Positions 1-8,649 of a DNA stretch of 62,185 nt are shown piece by piece. The DNA is from Acidobacteriota bacterium (GTDB lineage: Bacteria; Acidobacteriota; Terriglobia; Terriglobales; Acidobacteriaceae). The translations under genes and the position numbers were made by a program. A model generated the notes under the pieces. It worked only from the letters and a program-made list of their open reading frames with translations, ran no database searches and had not been told where the DNA came from. The stretch spans positions 1 to 62,185 of the forward strand of contig JAKBHH010000008.1 in assembly GCA_021836865.1 (NCBI GenBank), written 5' to 3'. How positions within the stretch are numbered: the first letter of the stretch is position 1; every line of letters begins with the position of its first letter.

Positions 1-192
1 GAGGTGGTGCAGGTGCAGCGGAAGCCTTTCACGCGGCGCAGCGCGAAGGCGGATGTGTGGAAGTATCATCTGCGGCAGATGGCCGAAGCCGGCGAGCCGA
101 TTGCGTACCTGTGCCGCTTCTTGCCGGCACGCGATCAGGAAAAGCTGGAAGAATGTCTGAAGCGGTCCCGGATGAGCCAGGCGCTGGGGTGA
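1..192 (+). CDS. C-terminal fragment of unknown protein
   Basis: The reading frame is open from the left edge and ends with TGA at 190-192, so this is probably the tail of a gene that starts outside the window. The visible 63 residues are basic and look helical (AYLCRFLPARDQEKLEECLKR). No family is recognised. pyrF follows about 40 nt downstream on the same strand, so the two could be co-transcribed. A short complete gene starting from the GTG at 4 cannot be excluded. Confidence 0.5.
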   Translation, partial: EVVQVQRKPFTRRSAKADVWKYHLRQMAEAGEPIAYLCRFLPARDQEKLEECLKRSRMSQALG

Positions 193-231
193 ATGGCGCA
201 AGGTGAGGCCGTGCTGGGTTAGGATTTGGGT

Positions 232-1008
232 ATGCCGACTCCTGACAGGCCCGCCTCCAGCGGTACGCTGGCCAACATGACCGGGAAATACGTCCAATCA
301 ACCGCGCGAGAGAGGCTGATTGTCGCGCTGGATGCTCCGGATGCAAGTCGCGCACTGGAGCTTGTGGACCGGCTGGAAGGCAGTTGCCTGTGGTTCAAGG
401 TTGGACTGGAGTTGTTTACGGCGACTGGGCCGTCCTTTCTAGAGCAACTGACAAAACGAGGCCTTTCGATCTTCCTCGACCTGAAGTTTCATGACATTCC
501 CAACACCGTGGCGGGGGCAGTACGCTCGGCGGCAACGCTTGGCGCACGGATGATGACGGTCCACGCGCTGGGAGGCCCGGCAATGCTGACTGCCGCACGC
601 GAAGCTCTGGCCGGATTGTCGAATCCGCCGGAACTGCTGGCCGTGACGGTATTGACCAGCATGGACGCCTCGCAGTTGAAGGCGATTGGGGTCGAAGACC
701 CGCCTGCCCGCCAGGTGGAACGACTGGCGCAGATGGGACTGGAAGCAGGGCTGCGGGGATTTGTCTGCTCGCCCGAAGAAGTGGGCTCCCTGCGAGCGCG
801 GACGGGACCGGAAGGGGTACTGGTCGTCCCTGGAATCCGCCCGGCAGGCGCGGCGATGGGCGACCAGAAGCGCGTGGCGAGCCCGGCAGAGGCTTTGCAG
901 AAGGGCGCCAGCTATCTGGTTGTCGGCCGGCCGATTACCCAGGCACTTCATCCGGCCGAAGCGGCGAATGCAATTCTGCAGGAGATGACGCGGACCTTGA
1001 GGGACTGA
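232..1008 (+). CDS. pyrF: orotidine 5'-phosphate decarboxylase
   Basis: Cytosolic enzyme that decarboxylates OMP to UMP, the last step of de novo pyrimidine synthesis. The protein has the (beta/alpha)8 family signature with the catalytic lysine and aspartates in DLKFHDIPNT, and the phosphate-binding end VVGRPIT near the C-terminus. The 258-residue length suits the PyrF family. The start is uncertain: ATG 232 is used here; ATG 277 (protein beginning MTGKYVQ) is a good alternative because the conserved fold begins only at RLIVALD, and TTG 226 is also in frame. The gene ends just before a strong bidirectional terminator. Confidence 0.95.
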   Translation: MPTPDRPASSGTLANMTGKYVQSTARERLIVALDAPDASRALELVDRLEGSCLWFKVGLELFTATGPSFLEQLTKRGLSIFLDLKFHDIPNTVAGAVRSAATLGARMMTVHALGGPAMLTAAREALAGLSNPPELLAVTVLTSMDASQLKAIGVEDPPARQVERLAQMGLEAGLRGFVCSPEEVGSLRARTGPEGVLVVPGIRPAGAAMGDQKRVASPAEALQKGASYLVVGRPITQALHPAEAANAILQEMTRTLRD

Positions 1009-1017
1009 ATCCAAGCG

Positions 1018-1046
1018 AAAAGGCCCGGCGATAAGCCGGGCCTTTT
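1018..1046. terminator. bidirectional rho-independent terminator
   Basis: AAAA, then GGCCCGGC, a five-base loop, GCCGGGCC and TTTT. The stem is perfect and is flanked by A on the left and T on the right, so it can stop transcription from pyrF (plus) and from the convergent zinc-ribbon gene (minus). Confidence 0.85.
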
Positions 1047-1070
1047 GCGCATACGAGCTTCGAGTGAAGC

Positions 1071-1250
1071 TTACAGCTTCTCGTAGAAATCACACGCAGA
1101 ACACGAGATATAGACGCCGCCCGGGATGCCGCGCTCACGATCCTTGACGCGCTTGACGATGCGCGTGGGCTTGCTGCACTTGGGACAATCGGTGGACTTC
1201 GTCGTGTCCATTACTTTTTTACGGTCGCCGGTTTTGGCAATCTTGGCCAT
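1071..1250 (-). CDS. small zinc-ribbon protein, 59 aa
   Basis: Complete short gene from ATG 1250 to TAA 1071. The product begins MAKIAKTGDRKKVMD and has two Cys-x2-Cys knuckles, CPKC at residues 22-25 and CSAC at 50-53, separated by a very basic stretch, as in a zinc ribbon that binds nucleic acid or the ribosome. The spacing does not match ribosomal protein L31, L32, L33 or L36 as I know them, so no ribosomal name is given. A GAAGGAG sequence lies about 13 nt before the ATG. It is convergent with pyrF and shares its terminator. The function is unknown. Confidence 0.75.
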   Translation of the reverse strand: MAKIAKTGDRKKVMDTTKSTDCPKCSKPTRIVKRVKDRERGIPGGVYISCSACDFYEKL

Positions 1251-1378
1251 GGGTTCGGTGTTTCTCCTTCTTGGGGTTGTCTCTGCTCACACGCGCAGTG
1301 AGAGGCACGCGGCTTGAACGGCGCGGTCCAATGCCAGGTCCGGGAGTGCGGGACAGGGCGAGACTCGCTCCTTAGAGT

Positions 1379-2755
1379 TTACATCAAGAATTTATTGGGC
1401 TGCGATGAGGTTCCCGGTCCTGCTTCGGCTGGGGCAGTGGCGGACGATGGCTGCGAGGAAGCCGGTGCAGGGCTGGCCGGACCGGGCGAAGCGGCAGGGG
1501 CGGTTGAGCCTGCGGGCACCTGTGCTGGCTGTGCGCCGGGCTGGTGCGCAACGGGAGTATCGTCAGGCTCCTGCTTAGGAAACTGGACGGGCTTCATAAT
1601 TCCAACGCGAGAAGATTTGTCGTCGTCCGCGGGCAGCTTTTCGCCGTCGTTGCGAAGGGAGGGGGGTGGAGCAGGCGCCTGCGTATTCGGGTCGCGATGG
1701 ACGTCGCCCAACTCGATGGTGTGTTCGCTGGCGGTCTCGGGCGGCATCAGGGGCGTGCCGTCGGTGCGCATCATGCCTTCGACCACGTCCTTGGTGAAGA
1801 TGACTGGGGGCTTGCCGACCGCCGCGACCTCTACGCGGATGACGCGGTTGCCATTGATGCGAATGAATTCGACATCCTGGGGCGGCTTACCATATATCCA
1901 CTCTTCGAAGGGCATCTGGCCATCCATCTCGCGGACTTTGCTGTCGGGGTGTCCCTTGGCAAAAAGCACCATATCCGTGCTCATGCCGACGAGGACCCGA
2001 TGGCTCAGGATTGCGTTTTTGAGCATGGGCGGCAGCGTGTCAGTAAATGCCTCTACGGGAGCTTTTACCTGGAAGGAAATCAGGGGGGCAAGCAGTTTCT
2101 CGACCTGTTCGCCTGTCAGGTCCGGCACTTGATTGGGAAAGGCAAGCGTGAGCCGGGCACCGGTAGGCAGGCTGCCGTCGTCCTGAATGATGGGCTGGGT
2201 GTAGACCTCGTCTCCGATCTCGATGTGGCGGAGAAACCGGTGCTTGAGGTCGGGTCCGCCATTGAGCTGAAAGACAATGCTGGACCGCTGAATCTTGACG
2301 TCTGTAATCACGACCTTATCGCCGGGTTTGGCGCTCAGGCCAAAGTCCGTGACCATCTGCAGATAGGCCTCACCCGCAGGGTCGAGTTTTCCATTGGCAA
2401 CGAGTGTGAGGCCTTTGTGGCCGCCAGGGAACGGACGCATGGCGAATCCCGGCTCAACCTCGAGGTAACGAATGAGGGCAATACGCGACCTTGCATCCAG
2501 GCGGGACTGGGGCAACGGAACATGGGTGGGCTCGATCTGTGCAAATCGGCGATCGACAGTGGCACCCTGACCAGTGGAACTGGTCACTCGCCCGCTGGTA
2601 TCGATGGTGAGCACCTGTGCTGCGGCCGGCATGGCTGCAAGCGATAGACCCAAAGCGCATCCGAGGATTGCGCGTATCGCGCAGCTGCGGCCGGACGCAC
2701 GAACTGACAGCGGTTTCCGGGAGCGGGCGCGTGCCGATAGCGGTATTTGCCTCAT
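1379..2755 (-). CDS. secreted hypothetical protein with Pro/Ala-rich tail
   Basis: 458 residues from ATG 2755, chosen because GGGAGG lies 5 nt upstream. An in-frame ATG at 2779 would add eight residues. The N-terminus is Arg/Ser-rich and followed by a hydrophobic segment ending AAMPAAAQ, which looks like a long signal peptide. The middle (roughly residues 50-350) is a soluble mixed domain of no recognised family. The last 100 residues are low complexity (PAPPPS, AAPAASPGPASPAP). The protein is probably periplasmic or outer-membrane associated. The start codon sits in a 17-bp palindrome (see findings). Confidence 0.7.
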   Translation of the reverse strand: MRQIPLSARARSRKPLSVRASGRSCAIRAILGCALGLSLAAMPAAAQVLTIDTSGRVTSSTGQGATVDRRFAQIEPTHVPLPQSRLDARSRIALIRYLEVEPGFAMRPFPGGHKGLTLVANGKLDPAGEAYLQMVTDFGLSAKPGDKVVITDVKIQRSSIVFQLNGGPDLKHRFLRHIEIGDEVYTQPIIQDDGSLPTGARLTLAFPNQVPDLTGEQVEKLLAPLISFQVKAPVEAFTDTLPPMLKNAILSHRVLVGMSTDMVLFAKGHPDSKVREMDGQMPFEEWIYGKPPQDVEFIRINGNRVIRVEVAAVGKPPVIFTKDVVEGMMRTDGTPLMPPETASEHTIELGDVHRDPNTQAPAPPPSLRNDGEKLPADDDKSSRVGIMKPVQFPKQEPDDTPVAHQPGAQPAQVPAGSTAPAASPGPASPAPASSQPSSATAPAEAGPGTSSQPNKFLM

Positions 2756-2864
2756 GGGAGCCTCCCATGGATGCTTCAAGCATTGAGCAAACGATAGTTC
2801 CGCGCAAGAGGCCAGGTCAAATCAATTTTGAGGAGACTACACGATCCGGTGCCGCGACGGGCGG

Positions 2865-3908
2865 TTAACGGGCCTGCGAATCAGTGGAAACGTCGGGGGA
2901 TTCATCCCGCCGGGGGGGAGCCGCGGGGGGTGGGGTTGCTGGTGCAATCTGGATGAGGGCGGGGGCGGATGGCTCGGCGGGCCCCATCGCGGCCTGATGT
3001 TGTAGCCGGGCGGCGGCATCCAGGTCGACGGGGATGCCTCCAGGCACGATGAACGGAGCATTGTGACGGAAGTCAAGTTCCCGTGTGAGCCGGTAGACGA
3101 CAGGAATCGCCAGAAGCAGGACGACGAAGGTCACCCAGCTACCGTCTAGCCCAAAGCCCCCACCTGTGAGCCAGAAGGAGCCCATGGGGTCGCCCTCGAT
3201 GACGGGAGAGTGGCTGTTGACCCCGTTCACCGCGAGGCCGAAGAGGAGAGCGCGCGAGGCTTTCCAGGCAAAGTTGAGGCCCCAACTGAGCCACAGCGCG
3301 CGGGTACGCAGATAGACCGTGGAGAGCAGCAGACTGAAGACGATGGAAACCGCCAGGCTAGCGTGATTGGCGCCGGGTTGCACGGTCTGCACGATGGCAT
3401 AGAAGGCAGCGAATCCGAGGGCGGCGCCAATTCCGCCGACACTCTGGTTGAAGCGCTGGAATCCGTATCCCCGGAAGGCAATCTCCTCTGCCAGTGCGAC
3501 GAGGGCAAAAAATACTGCGTCGGCCAGCAGCCAGCCCCAGGCGGAAAGCTGAAGCGAGAGGACGATGGCGATTCCACCGAAGACTGCAACCGGCAGCACG
3601 CAAACAACCGCAATGGCCCAGCCGATGGAGGCGCCGAGAGCTACCTCGCGGGTCCAACCCTGGCGAAGCGGAAAGCCCTGCTCGCGTACGGGCTGCTTTT
3701 GACGGTCAAACACGTAGCCGAACGAGGAGAAGCCGAAGAGGAGAAGAAAGACAAGTAAGGCCTGCTGGACCAGCGGAAACCATGCGTCGCTGGCCAGTCC
3801 AATTGCACTGTGGCGAGCAACGGAGCGCGCGACAAAGTAGTAGATAACTGCGGCGACGAACTCAAGGTACGCGCGCAGGCGGCTAGTGGGCATGCCCTGA
3901 GCGGTCAT
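2865..3908 (-). CDS. CPBP family intramembrane metalloprotease
   Basis: Polytopic membrane protein of 347 residues in the CAAX protease/bacteriocin-processing (Abi) superfamily. The diagnostic motif EExxxR is present as EEIAFRG inside a hydrophobic helix, and a later helix carries SWGLNFAWKA, the position of the third family motif. At least seven hydrophobic segments are visible. The last 60 residues are Pro-rich and cytosolic-looking. ATG 3908 is preferred to the upstream GTG 3917. The substrate cannot be inferred from the neighbours. Confidence 0.85.
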   Translation of the reverse strand: MTAQGMPTSRLRAYLEFVAAVIYYFVARSVARHSAIGLASDAWFPLVQQALLVFLLLFGFSSFGYVFDRQKQPVREQGFPLRQGWTREVALGASIGWAIAVVCVLPVAVFGGIAIVLSLQLSAWGWLLADAVFFALVALAEEIAFRGYGFQRFNQSVGGIGAALGFAAFYAIVQTVQPGANHASLAVSIVFSLLLSTVYLRTRALWLSWGLNFAWKASRALLFGLAVNGVNSHSPVIEGDPMGSFWLTGGGFGLDGSWVTFVVLLLAIPVVYRLTRELDFRHNAPFIVPGGIPVDLDAAARLQHQAAMGPAEPSAPALIQIAPATPPPAAPPRRDESPDVSTDSQAR

Positions 3909-4005
3909 CGTGCGCACCTGCAGGCGCGGTTCGGCACAGGGCTGCAGGCGGAGAATCTACGGCCGCAAGCACTTTCGCTTTGATGAGGACAATGGACCAA
4001 CCGAA

Positions 4006-4851
4006 CTAACCTTCCGTGTAGAACTGGGCTATATGGCGGAATTTCTCTTGCCGGGCAGCCACCAGGGCCTCGACGGGCATTGCCTTCAATTCAGCCAGGT
4101 GCTTCTTGAGGGCTGTTCCCAGGATTCCCGCACCGGCTTCGTGATCGGTGTGCGCGCCGCCCTCTGGCTCGCTGATAATCTCATCCACGCAGCCGAGCGC
4201 CTTGACTTCAGGAGCCGAGATGCGCATGGCCTCAGCAGCGAGCTGCTTTTGATTGGCATCGCGCCACATGATGGCCGCGCAGGACTCTGGCGTAATGACA
4301 AAGTAGAGAGCATTCTCCAGAATCAGCACGCGGTCACTCACGGCCAGCGCCAGGGCACCGCCCGATCCGCCTTCGCCGCTGATGACCGAGATCGTCGGCA
4401 CGCGCAGTCGCGCCATCTCACGCAAGTTGCGGGCAATCGCTTCCGACTGGCCGCGCTCTTCTGCGCCGAGTCCGGGAAACGCTCCGGGCAGGTCGATCAA
4501 GCTGATGATGGGCCGGCCAAACTTCTCGGCAAACTTCATGCAGCGCAGCGCCTTGCGATAACCCTCCGGATGGGGCATGCCGAAGTTGCGCCGTACACGT
4601 TCCTTGGTGGTGCCGCCTTTGCGATTGCCGATGACAAGCACTTCCTCGCCATCCAACCGCGCCATGCCGCAGGCCAAGGCCTCATCGTCGCCAAAAGCGC
4701 GATCCCCGTGAATCTCGCTGAAATCCGTAAAGATCCGCTCGATGAAGTCCATAGGATACGGCCGCTGGGGATGGCGGGCTCTCTCAATTCTGCTCCACGC
4801 AGGTGAAACCGCCTGCGCCTCCCTGGAACTCGCTGTCGCCTGTTCGCTCAT
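4006..4851 (-). CDS. accA: acetyl-CoA carboxylase carboxyltransferase subunit alpha
   Basis: With AccD it transfers the carboxyl group from carboxybiotin to acetyl-CoA, the first step of fatty acid synthesis. Family blocks are clear: ARHPQRPYPMDFI, NFGMPHPEGYRKALR, LPGAFPGLGAEERGQSEAIA and the oxyanion-type GEGGSGGALALAVSD. At 281 residues it is about 40 shorter than E. coli AccA. The N-terminal helical region before ARHPQRPY is reduced to some 25 residues. ATG 4851 (MSEQATASS) is chosen. The open frame extends upstream to 4965, but that extension does not resemble AccA. Confidence 0.93.
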   Translation of the reverse strand: MSEQATASSREAQAVSPAWSRIERARHPQRPYPMDFIERIFTDFSEIHGDRAFGDDEALACGMARLDGEEVLVIGNRKGGTTKERVRRNFGMPHPEGYRKALRCMKFAEKFGRPIISLIDLPGAFPGLGAEERGQSEAIARNLREMARLRVPTISVISGEGGSGGALALAVSDRVLILENALYFVITPESCAAIMWRDANQKQLAAEAMRISAPEVKALGCVDEIISEPEGGAHTDHEAGAGILGTALKKHLAELKAMPVEALVAARQEKFRHIAQFYTEG

Positions 4852-5091
4852 GTGTACCTTGTGTCGCGCGGGCGGGAGACACACGACCCCGAACCCTGCC
4901 GACTGCACAAAGGTGATTCTACGGGTCCGGGCCGGTTGCGACAAATTCTCCGCAGGCCGATACATTCGATTCTTGTCCAGTCAAACTGAGAACTGCGCCT
5001 GGGCCTGGCAAGTGCAGAGACCGCGAAAGGCGGTGATATAGTTTGCTCACCAGCTTCCGGCAGGAAGGAATTTCGTACTCCGCGAGGAAAG

Positions 5092-6900
5092 ATGACGACG
5101 TCGCGCAGAGAGTTTGTCGCACTTGGTTCCATGAGCTTGCTGGGAGGTGCGCTGGCCGCTCAAGCCGCACCGTCGCCCGCTTCACAAGATCAAAATGCAA
5201 CACCAGGCGCGCCGCCGGCGTTTGGCACTGCCCCGCCGGTCGGGCCTGAGGTCTCTGCAGCAACTTTCATAGAAGCCGAGAAACTGGTGCAGGTGACGAT
5301 GACCGACGCTGATCTGGCTGAGGCGGCCGGCAACTGGCAGATGCAGATGGCACCGGTCTACGAGCGCCGCACCGGGCCGCGTAAGCTGGCGCTGGAGACG
5401 ACACTTGCTCCGGCGACGCAGTGGAATCCATCGCTCCCCGGCATCTCGACGGGAATGCCTGCGGCGGATCGGTTTGTCCGCAGCGCCGACTTGCATCTTC
5501 GCTTGCCGGCGAATGAGGAGGATGTGGCCTTTGCGCCGGTGGCGCAGCTTTCGCGCTGGATTGCCGGTCGGCAGATTACATCAGAAGAGCTGACCGAGAT
5601 TTATCTGCGGCGTATCGAGCGCTTTGATCCTAAGTTGCGCTGCGTGATTACCGTGACGCGCGAACATGCGCTGGAGCAGGCGCGAAAGGCCGATGCGGAG
5701 ATTGCCGGCGGGCACTATCGAGGGCCGTTGCATGGGATTCCGTGGGGCGCGAAGGATCTGCTGGATACGGCGGGCATTGCGACGACGTACGGCGCGGAAC
5801 CGTTTCGGGACCGCGTGCCTGCGGCGGACAGCGCCGTGGTGAAGCGGCTGAATGCGGCCGGCGCGGTGCTGATTGCCAAGCTGAGCATGGGCGCGCTGGC
5901 ATTGAATGACATCTGGTTTGGCGGGCAGACGATGAATCCGTGGCTGCCTGAGGAAGGTTCGTCGGGATCGAGCGCGGGACCAGGTGCGGCGACTGCCGCA
6001 GGGCTGGTGGGCTTTGCCGTGGGAAGCGAGACCGGAGGCAGCATTGTGAGCCCGTCGATGCGCTGCGGCGTGACCGGACTGCGCCCCACCTATGGCCGCG
6101 TTCCGCGCACCGGCGCGATGACGCTGTGCTGGTCATTGGACAAGCTGGGGCCCATGGCGCGCAGCGTGGAAGACACGATGCTGGTGCTGGAGGCGATCTC
6201 CGGGCCGGATCGCGGCGATCTGGACTCTGTGCCGAGCAAGCTCGCCTACGACGCGGAGGCAAGCGTGGCGGGGCTGCGTGTCGGGTACTTTCCGGCATGG
6301 ATGAAGGAGAACCCCGCGACCGATGTGGACCGCGCGGCGCTGGAGACTGTGAAGAGACTGGGGATGACCCCCGTTGAGGTCAGCATTCCCGACTGGCCCT
6401 ACGACTCACTCAATCTGATTTTGTTTGCCGAGGCGGGAGCCGCGTTCGAGGAACTGACGCTGAGCGGCAAGCTCGATGAGCTGAAAGTGCAAGTGCCCGA
6501 TGCATGGCCCAATGTCTTCCGCCAATCGCGGTTCCTGTCGGCTGTGGACTTTGTGCAGACGGACCGTCTGCGGCGCAAGGTGGCGCTGGAGATGGCCCGC
6601 GTCTTCAGTGGTGTGGATCTGCTGCTCGTCCCTTCACTGCGGGACGAAATTCTGGTGATTACGAATGCCACGGGGCATCCTTCGCTGACCCTTCGCGCTG
6701 GGTTTGTGGAAGTGTCAGAAGCGCGCAGCGACTGGGCGCCTGATCCGCAGCATCCGCTGCCGAAGTTCTCTCCGCCGCGGCGGGTGCCGCACGGGGTGAC
6801 GCTGATAGGGCGACTGTTTGACGAGGGCACGATTGCGCAGGTGGGAGTGGCGATGGAAAGATCGTTTGGCGTGGCCGGCGAACGGCCTCCTCACTTTTAG
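5092..6900 (+). CDS. Tat-exported amidase (amidase signature family)
   Basis: 602 residues. The N-terminus has a twin-arginine signal (SRREFVALGSMSLLGGALA), so folded export to the periplasm is likely. The amidase signature domain starts near residue 150: the catalytic lysine is in WGAKDLL, and the Gly/Ser-rich block GSSGSSAGPGAATAAG with GSETGGSIVSPSMRCGVTG supplies the cis-Ser/Ser pair. GatA homologues share this fold, but the Tat signal and absence of gatB/gatC argue against a tRNA amidotransferase. ATG 5092 follows GAGGAAAG. Substrate unknown. Confidence 0.9.
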   Translation: MTTSRREFVALGSMSLLGGALAAQAAPSPASQDQNATPGAPPAFGTAPPVGPEVSAATFIEAEKLVQVTMTDADLAEAAGNWQMQMAPVYERRTGPRKLALETTLAPATQWNPSLPGISTGMPAADRFVRSADLHLRLPANEEDVAFAPVAQLSRWIAGRQITSEELTEIYLRRIERFDPKLRCVITVTREHALEQARKADAEIAGGHYRGPLHGIPWGAKDLLDTAGIATTYGAEPFRDRVPAADSAVVKRLNAAGAVLIAKLSMGALALNDIWFGGQTMNPWLPEEGSSGSSAGPGAATAAGLVGFAVGSETGGSIVSPSMRCGVTGLRPTYGRVPRTGAMTLCWSLDKLGPMARSVEDTMLVLEAISGPDRGDLDSVPSKLAYDAEASVAGLRVGYFPAWMKENPATDVDRAALETVKRLGMTPVEVSIPDWPYDSLNLILFAEAGAAFEELTLSGKLDELKVQVPDAWPNVFRQSRFLSAVDFVQTDRLRRKVALEMARVFSGVDLLLVPSLRDEILVITNATGHPSLTLRAGFVEVSEARSDWAPDPQHPLPKFSPPRRVPHGVTLIGRLFDEGTIAQVGVAMERSFGVAGERPPHF

Positions 6901-6944
6901 CGCTGAGAAATGCTGCGCAAAAAGAAAGCGTTGCTGAACGGCAA

Positions 6945-6976
6945 TGCGGCGGGTTGCCCGGACCCAACCCGCCGCA
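6945..6976. terminator. 12-bp hairpin between convergent genes
   Basis: TGCGGCGGGTTG, an eight-base loop and the exact complement CAACCCGCCGCA lie between the amidase (plus) and the flavoprotein (minus). No T-tract follows on either side, so termination is inferred only from position and stem strength. Confidence 0.45.
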
Positions 6977-6999
6977 CCGCTTTGCGGACTGAGCGCTCC

Positions 7000-8382
7000 T
7001 CAGACGGTTGGCTGAAGATCTGCCTCGCCGACGTGAGAGGAGCTCAGACGCTCCTCCTGAATGGCTTTCAGCATCACCTCATTGTCGGAGAATTTGAAGG
7101 AGGGCATCTGGCGCTCCTGCGCTTCGCGCTCCTCAACCTTTCCGAGTAACTGCAAGTCGGCTTTGGTCACGGGTCGAAGATCCATGGCCTCAAGCTGGGC
7201 CAGAATCTCCGGCTCGCTCAGGGTGCCGCTGTCCGGCGCAGTTTTCACGAATTCCAACGCCCTGGATGCGCCCACCTCACCGTCGTGGCGCGCGATGCCG
7301 GCCAGTCCGGTGCTGGCCTTTCGCGCCCAGCCCGCCACATACCAGCCGGGAATGACGGACGACGAAGCCGGCTGCCAGACCTCGTAGCGCGGCTCGCTCG
7401 GATGCTCCGGATCCGGCGCGGTAGCATAGCCGCCGGGTCCCATGGGCAAGCCGATCTTTGGATCGTGCTCGTCGCCGATGGCGAAGATGAGAGTATCGAC
7501 CTCGATTTCGCAATGTTCTCCATTGGCAACCGCGGAGGTGCTGCCATCTGGCTTGAGCACCAGGTCATTCTCAGCGACCTGGATGCGCGCTGCCCGCCCC
7601 TGAGCATCGGGAATGACTGCGGTGGGCGAGGAAAGAAAGCGAAACGAGAGATGGGGCGGGACTGATTTGAAGTCCGAGTTTTTCAGCAGACGGAAGTGCT
7701 GCTCGAAGAGCTTCTCCGGGGAGACATCCTGGCCTGCGCTGGCGCACCGTGGCTGCACGCGCATCAACTCCGCCGACAGCTCCTCACGTACGACGTGCCG
7801 CTCGACGAATTCGATCTCTTTTTCGTCGAATTTGACTTCGAGGGGGCCGCGGCGAGCGATGACGACCACGCTTTCCGTGACCCGATCCGGCGAATCTTCC
7901 AGCAGCCAGCGCGCAATGTCGATGGCGACGTTGCCGACGCCGACAATGGCAATACGCTTGCCGGTGGAAAAATCCATGCTTGCGTACGGTGGAAGCTGAT
8001 TGTAGTGATAGACAAAATCTTTGGCTGCGTAAACACCTTTGGAATCGGCGCCGGGCAGACCAAGCTTGCGCGCACCCTGTGCGCCACAGGCAAAGACGAT
8101 GGCGGCCGGATGCATGGCCTGCAACTGCTCGATGGTCAGATCGTAGTCGTCGCCTACCTGCACATTCCCAAAGTAGTGGACATTAGGCATGGCCAGCACC
8201 TGCGCAAACTGCTTGCGAAGGCCAGCCTTCATTTTTTCTTTCAGGGGATAAATGCCGTATTCAACCAGTCCGCCGGGCTTAATATCGCGATTGAATAAGA
8301 AAACGTCATAACCGGCCAGAGCGATCTGCCGGGCCGCGAACATGCCTGCGGGACCGGCACCCACCACGAAAATACCCTTCAC
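7000..8382 (-). CDS. FAD-dependent ferredoxin-NADP reductase-like oxidoreductase
   Basis: 460 residues. The N-terminal FAD-binding Rossmann motif is GAGPAGMFAARQIALAGYDV, and a second nucleotide site for NADPH is GVGNVAIDIARWLL with IARRGP following. This resembles adrenodoxin reductase/FprA-type ferredoxin-NADP reductases, which exchange electrons between NADPH and ferredoxin in the cytosol. The start is GTG 8382, with a near-perfect AGGAGGTG five bases upstream. A glutamate synthase small-subunit-like role is possible because that family shares the fold, but no N-terminal Fe-S region is present. Confidence 0.85.
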   Translation of the reverse strand: MKGIFVVGAGPAGMFAARQIALAGYDVFLFNRDIKPGGLVEYGIYPLKEKMKAGLRKQFAQVLAMPNVHYFGNVQVGDDYDLTIEQLQAMHPAAIVFACGAQGARKLGLPGADSKGVYAAKDFVYHYNQLPPYASMDFSTGKRIAIVGVGNVAIDIARWLLEDSPDRVTESVVVIARRGPLEVKFDEKEIEFVERHVVREELSAELMRVQPRCASAGQDVSPEKLFEQHFRLLKNSDFKSVPPHLSFRFLSSPTAVIPDAQGRAARIQVAENDLVLKPDGSTSAVANGEHCEIEVDTLIFAIGDEHDPKIGLPMGPGGYATAPDPEHPSEPRYEVWQPASSSVIPGWYVAGWARKASTGLAGIARHDGEVGASRALEFVKTAPDSGTLSEPEILAQLEAMDLRPVTKADLQLLGKVEEREAQERQMPSFKFSDNEVMLKAIQEERLSSSHVGEADLQPTV

Positions 8383-8649
8383 TCGTCACCTCCTGCCAGA
8401 TTTGAATCCAGGTACACCTGGCGCGTTGTATCTTTGAGTGCAAATCGTGTCCATTCGTAATCAGGGAGTCGCGTCAAATCCTTTAAGTCTATTAAGCCGG
8501 GATGTTCTCCCGCCCTACCCTCCAACGGCCACAACTCGCACTGCGCACGACCATCCCTCCGAGAGGGAATGGAGGAATGCTGGGCTGCCCGCAGCACGAT
8601 GCGATGTGTTCCTAATCACACAACCATGTGACGCAGCGCGCTCAGGAGG

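Noticed and set aside
1544..2647. 367-aa plus-strand ORF opposite the secreted protein
   Set aside because: No ribosome site or domain; the minus frame has a signal peptide and good start.
5092..6900. Amidase as GatA of the tRNA amidotransferase
   Set aside because: It carries a Tat signal, is about 120 residues longer than GatA and has no gatB or gatC nearby.
8379..8597. 72-aa minus-strand ORF overlapping the flavoprotein start as GTGA
   Set aside because: Composition is unlike a protein family and no ribosome site precedes it; it probably arises from the leader of the flavoprotein gene.
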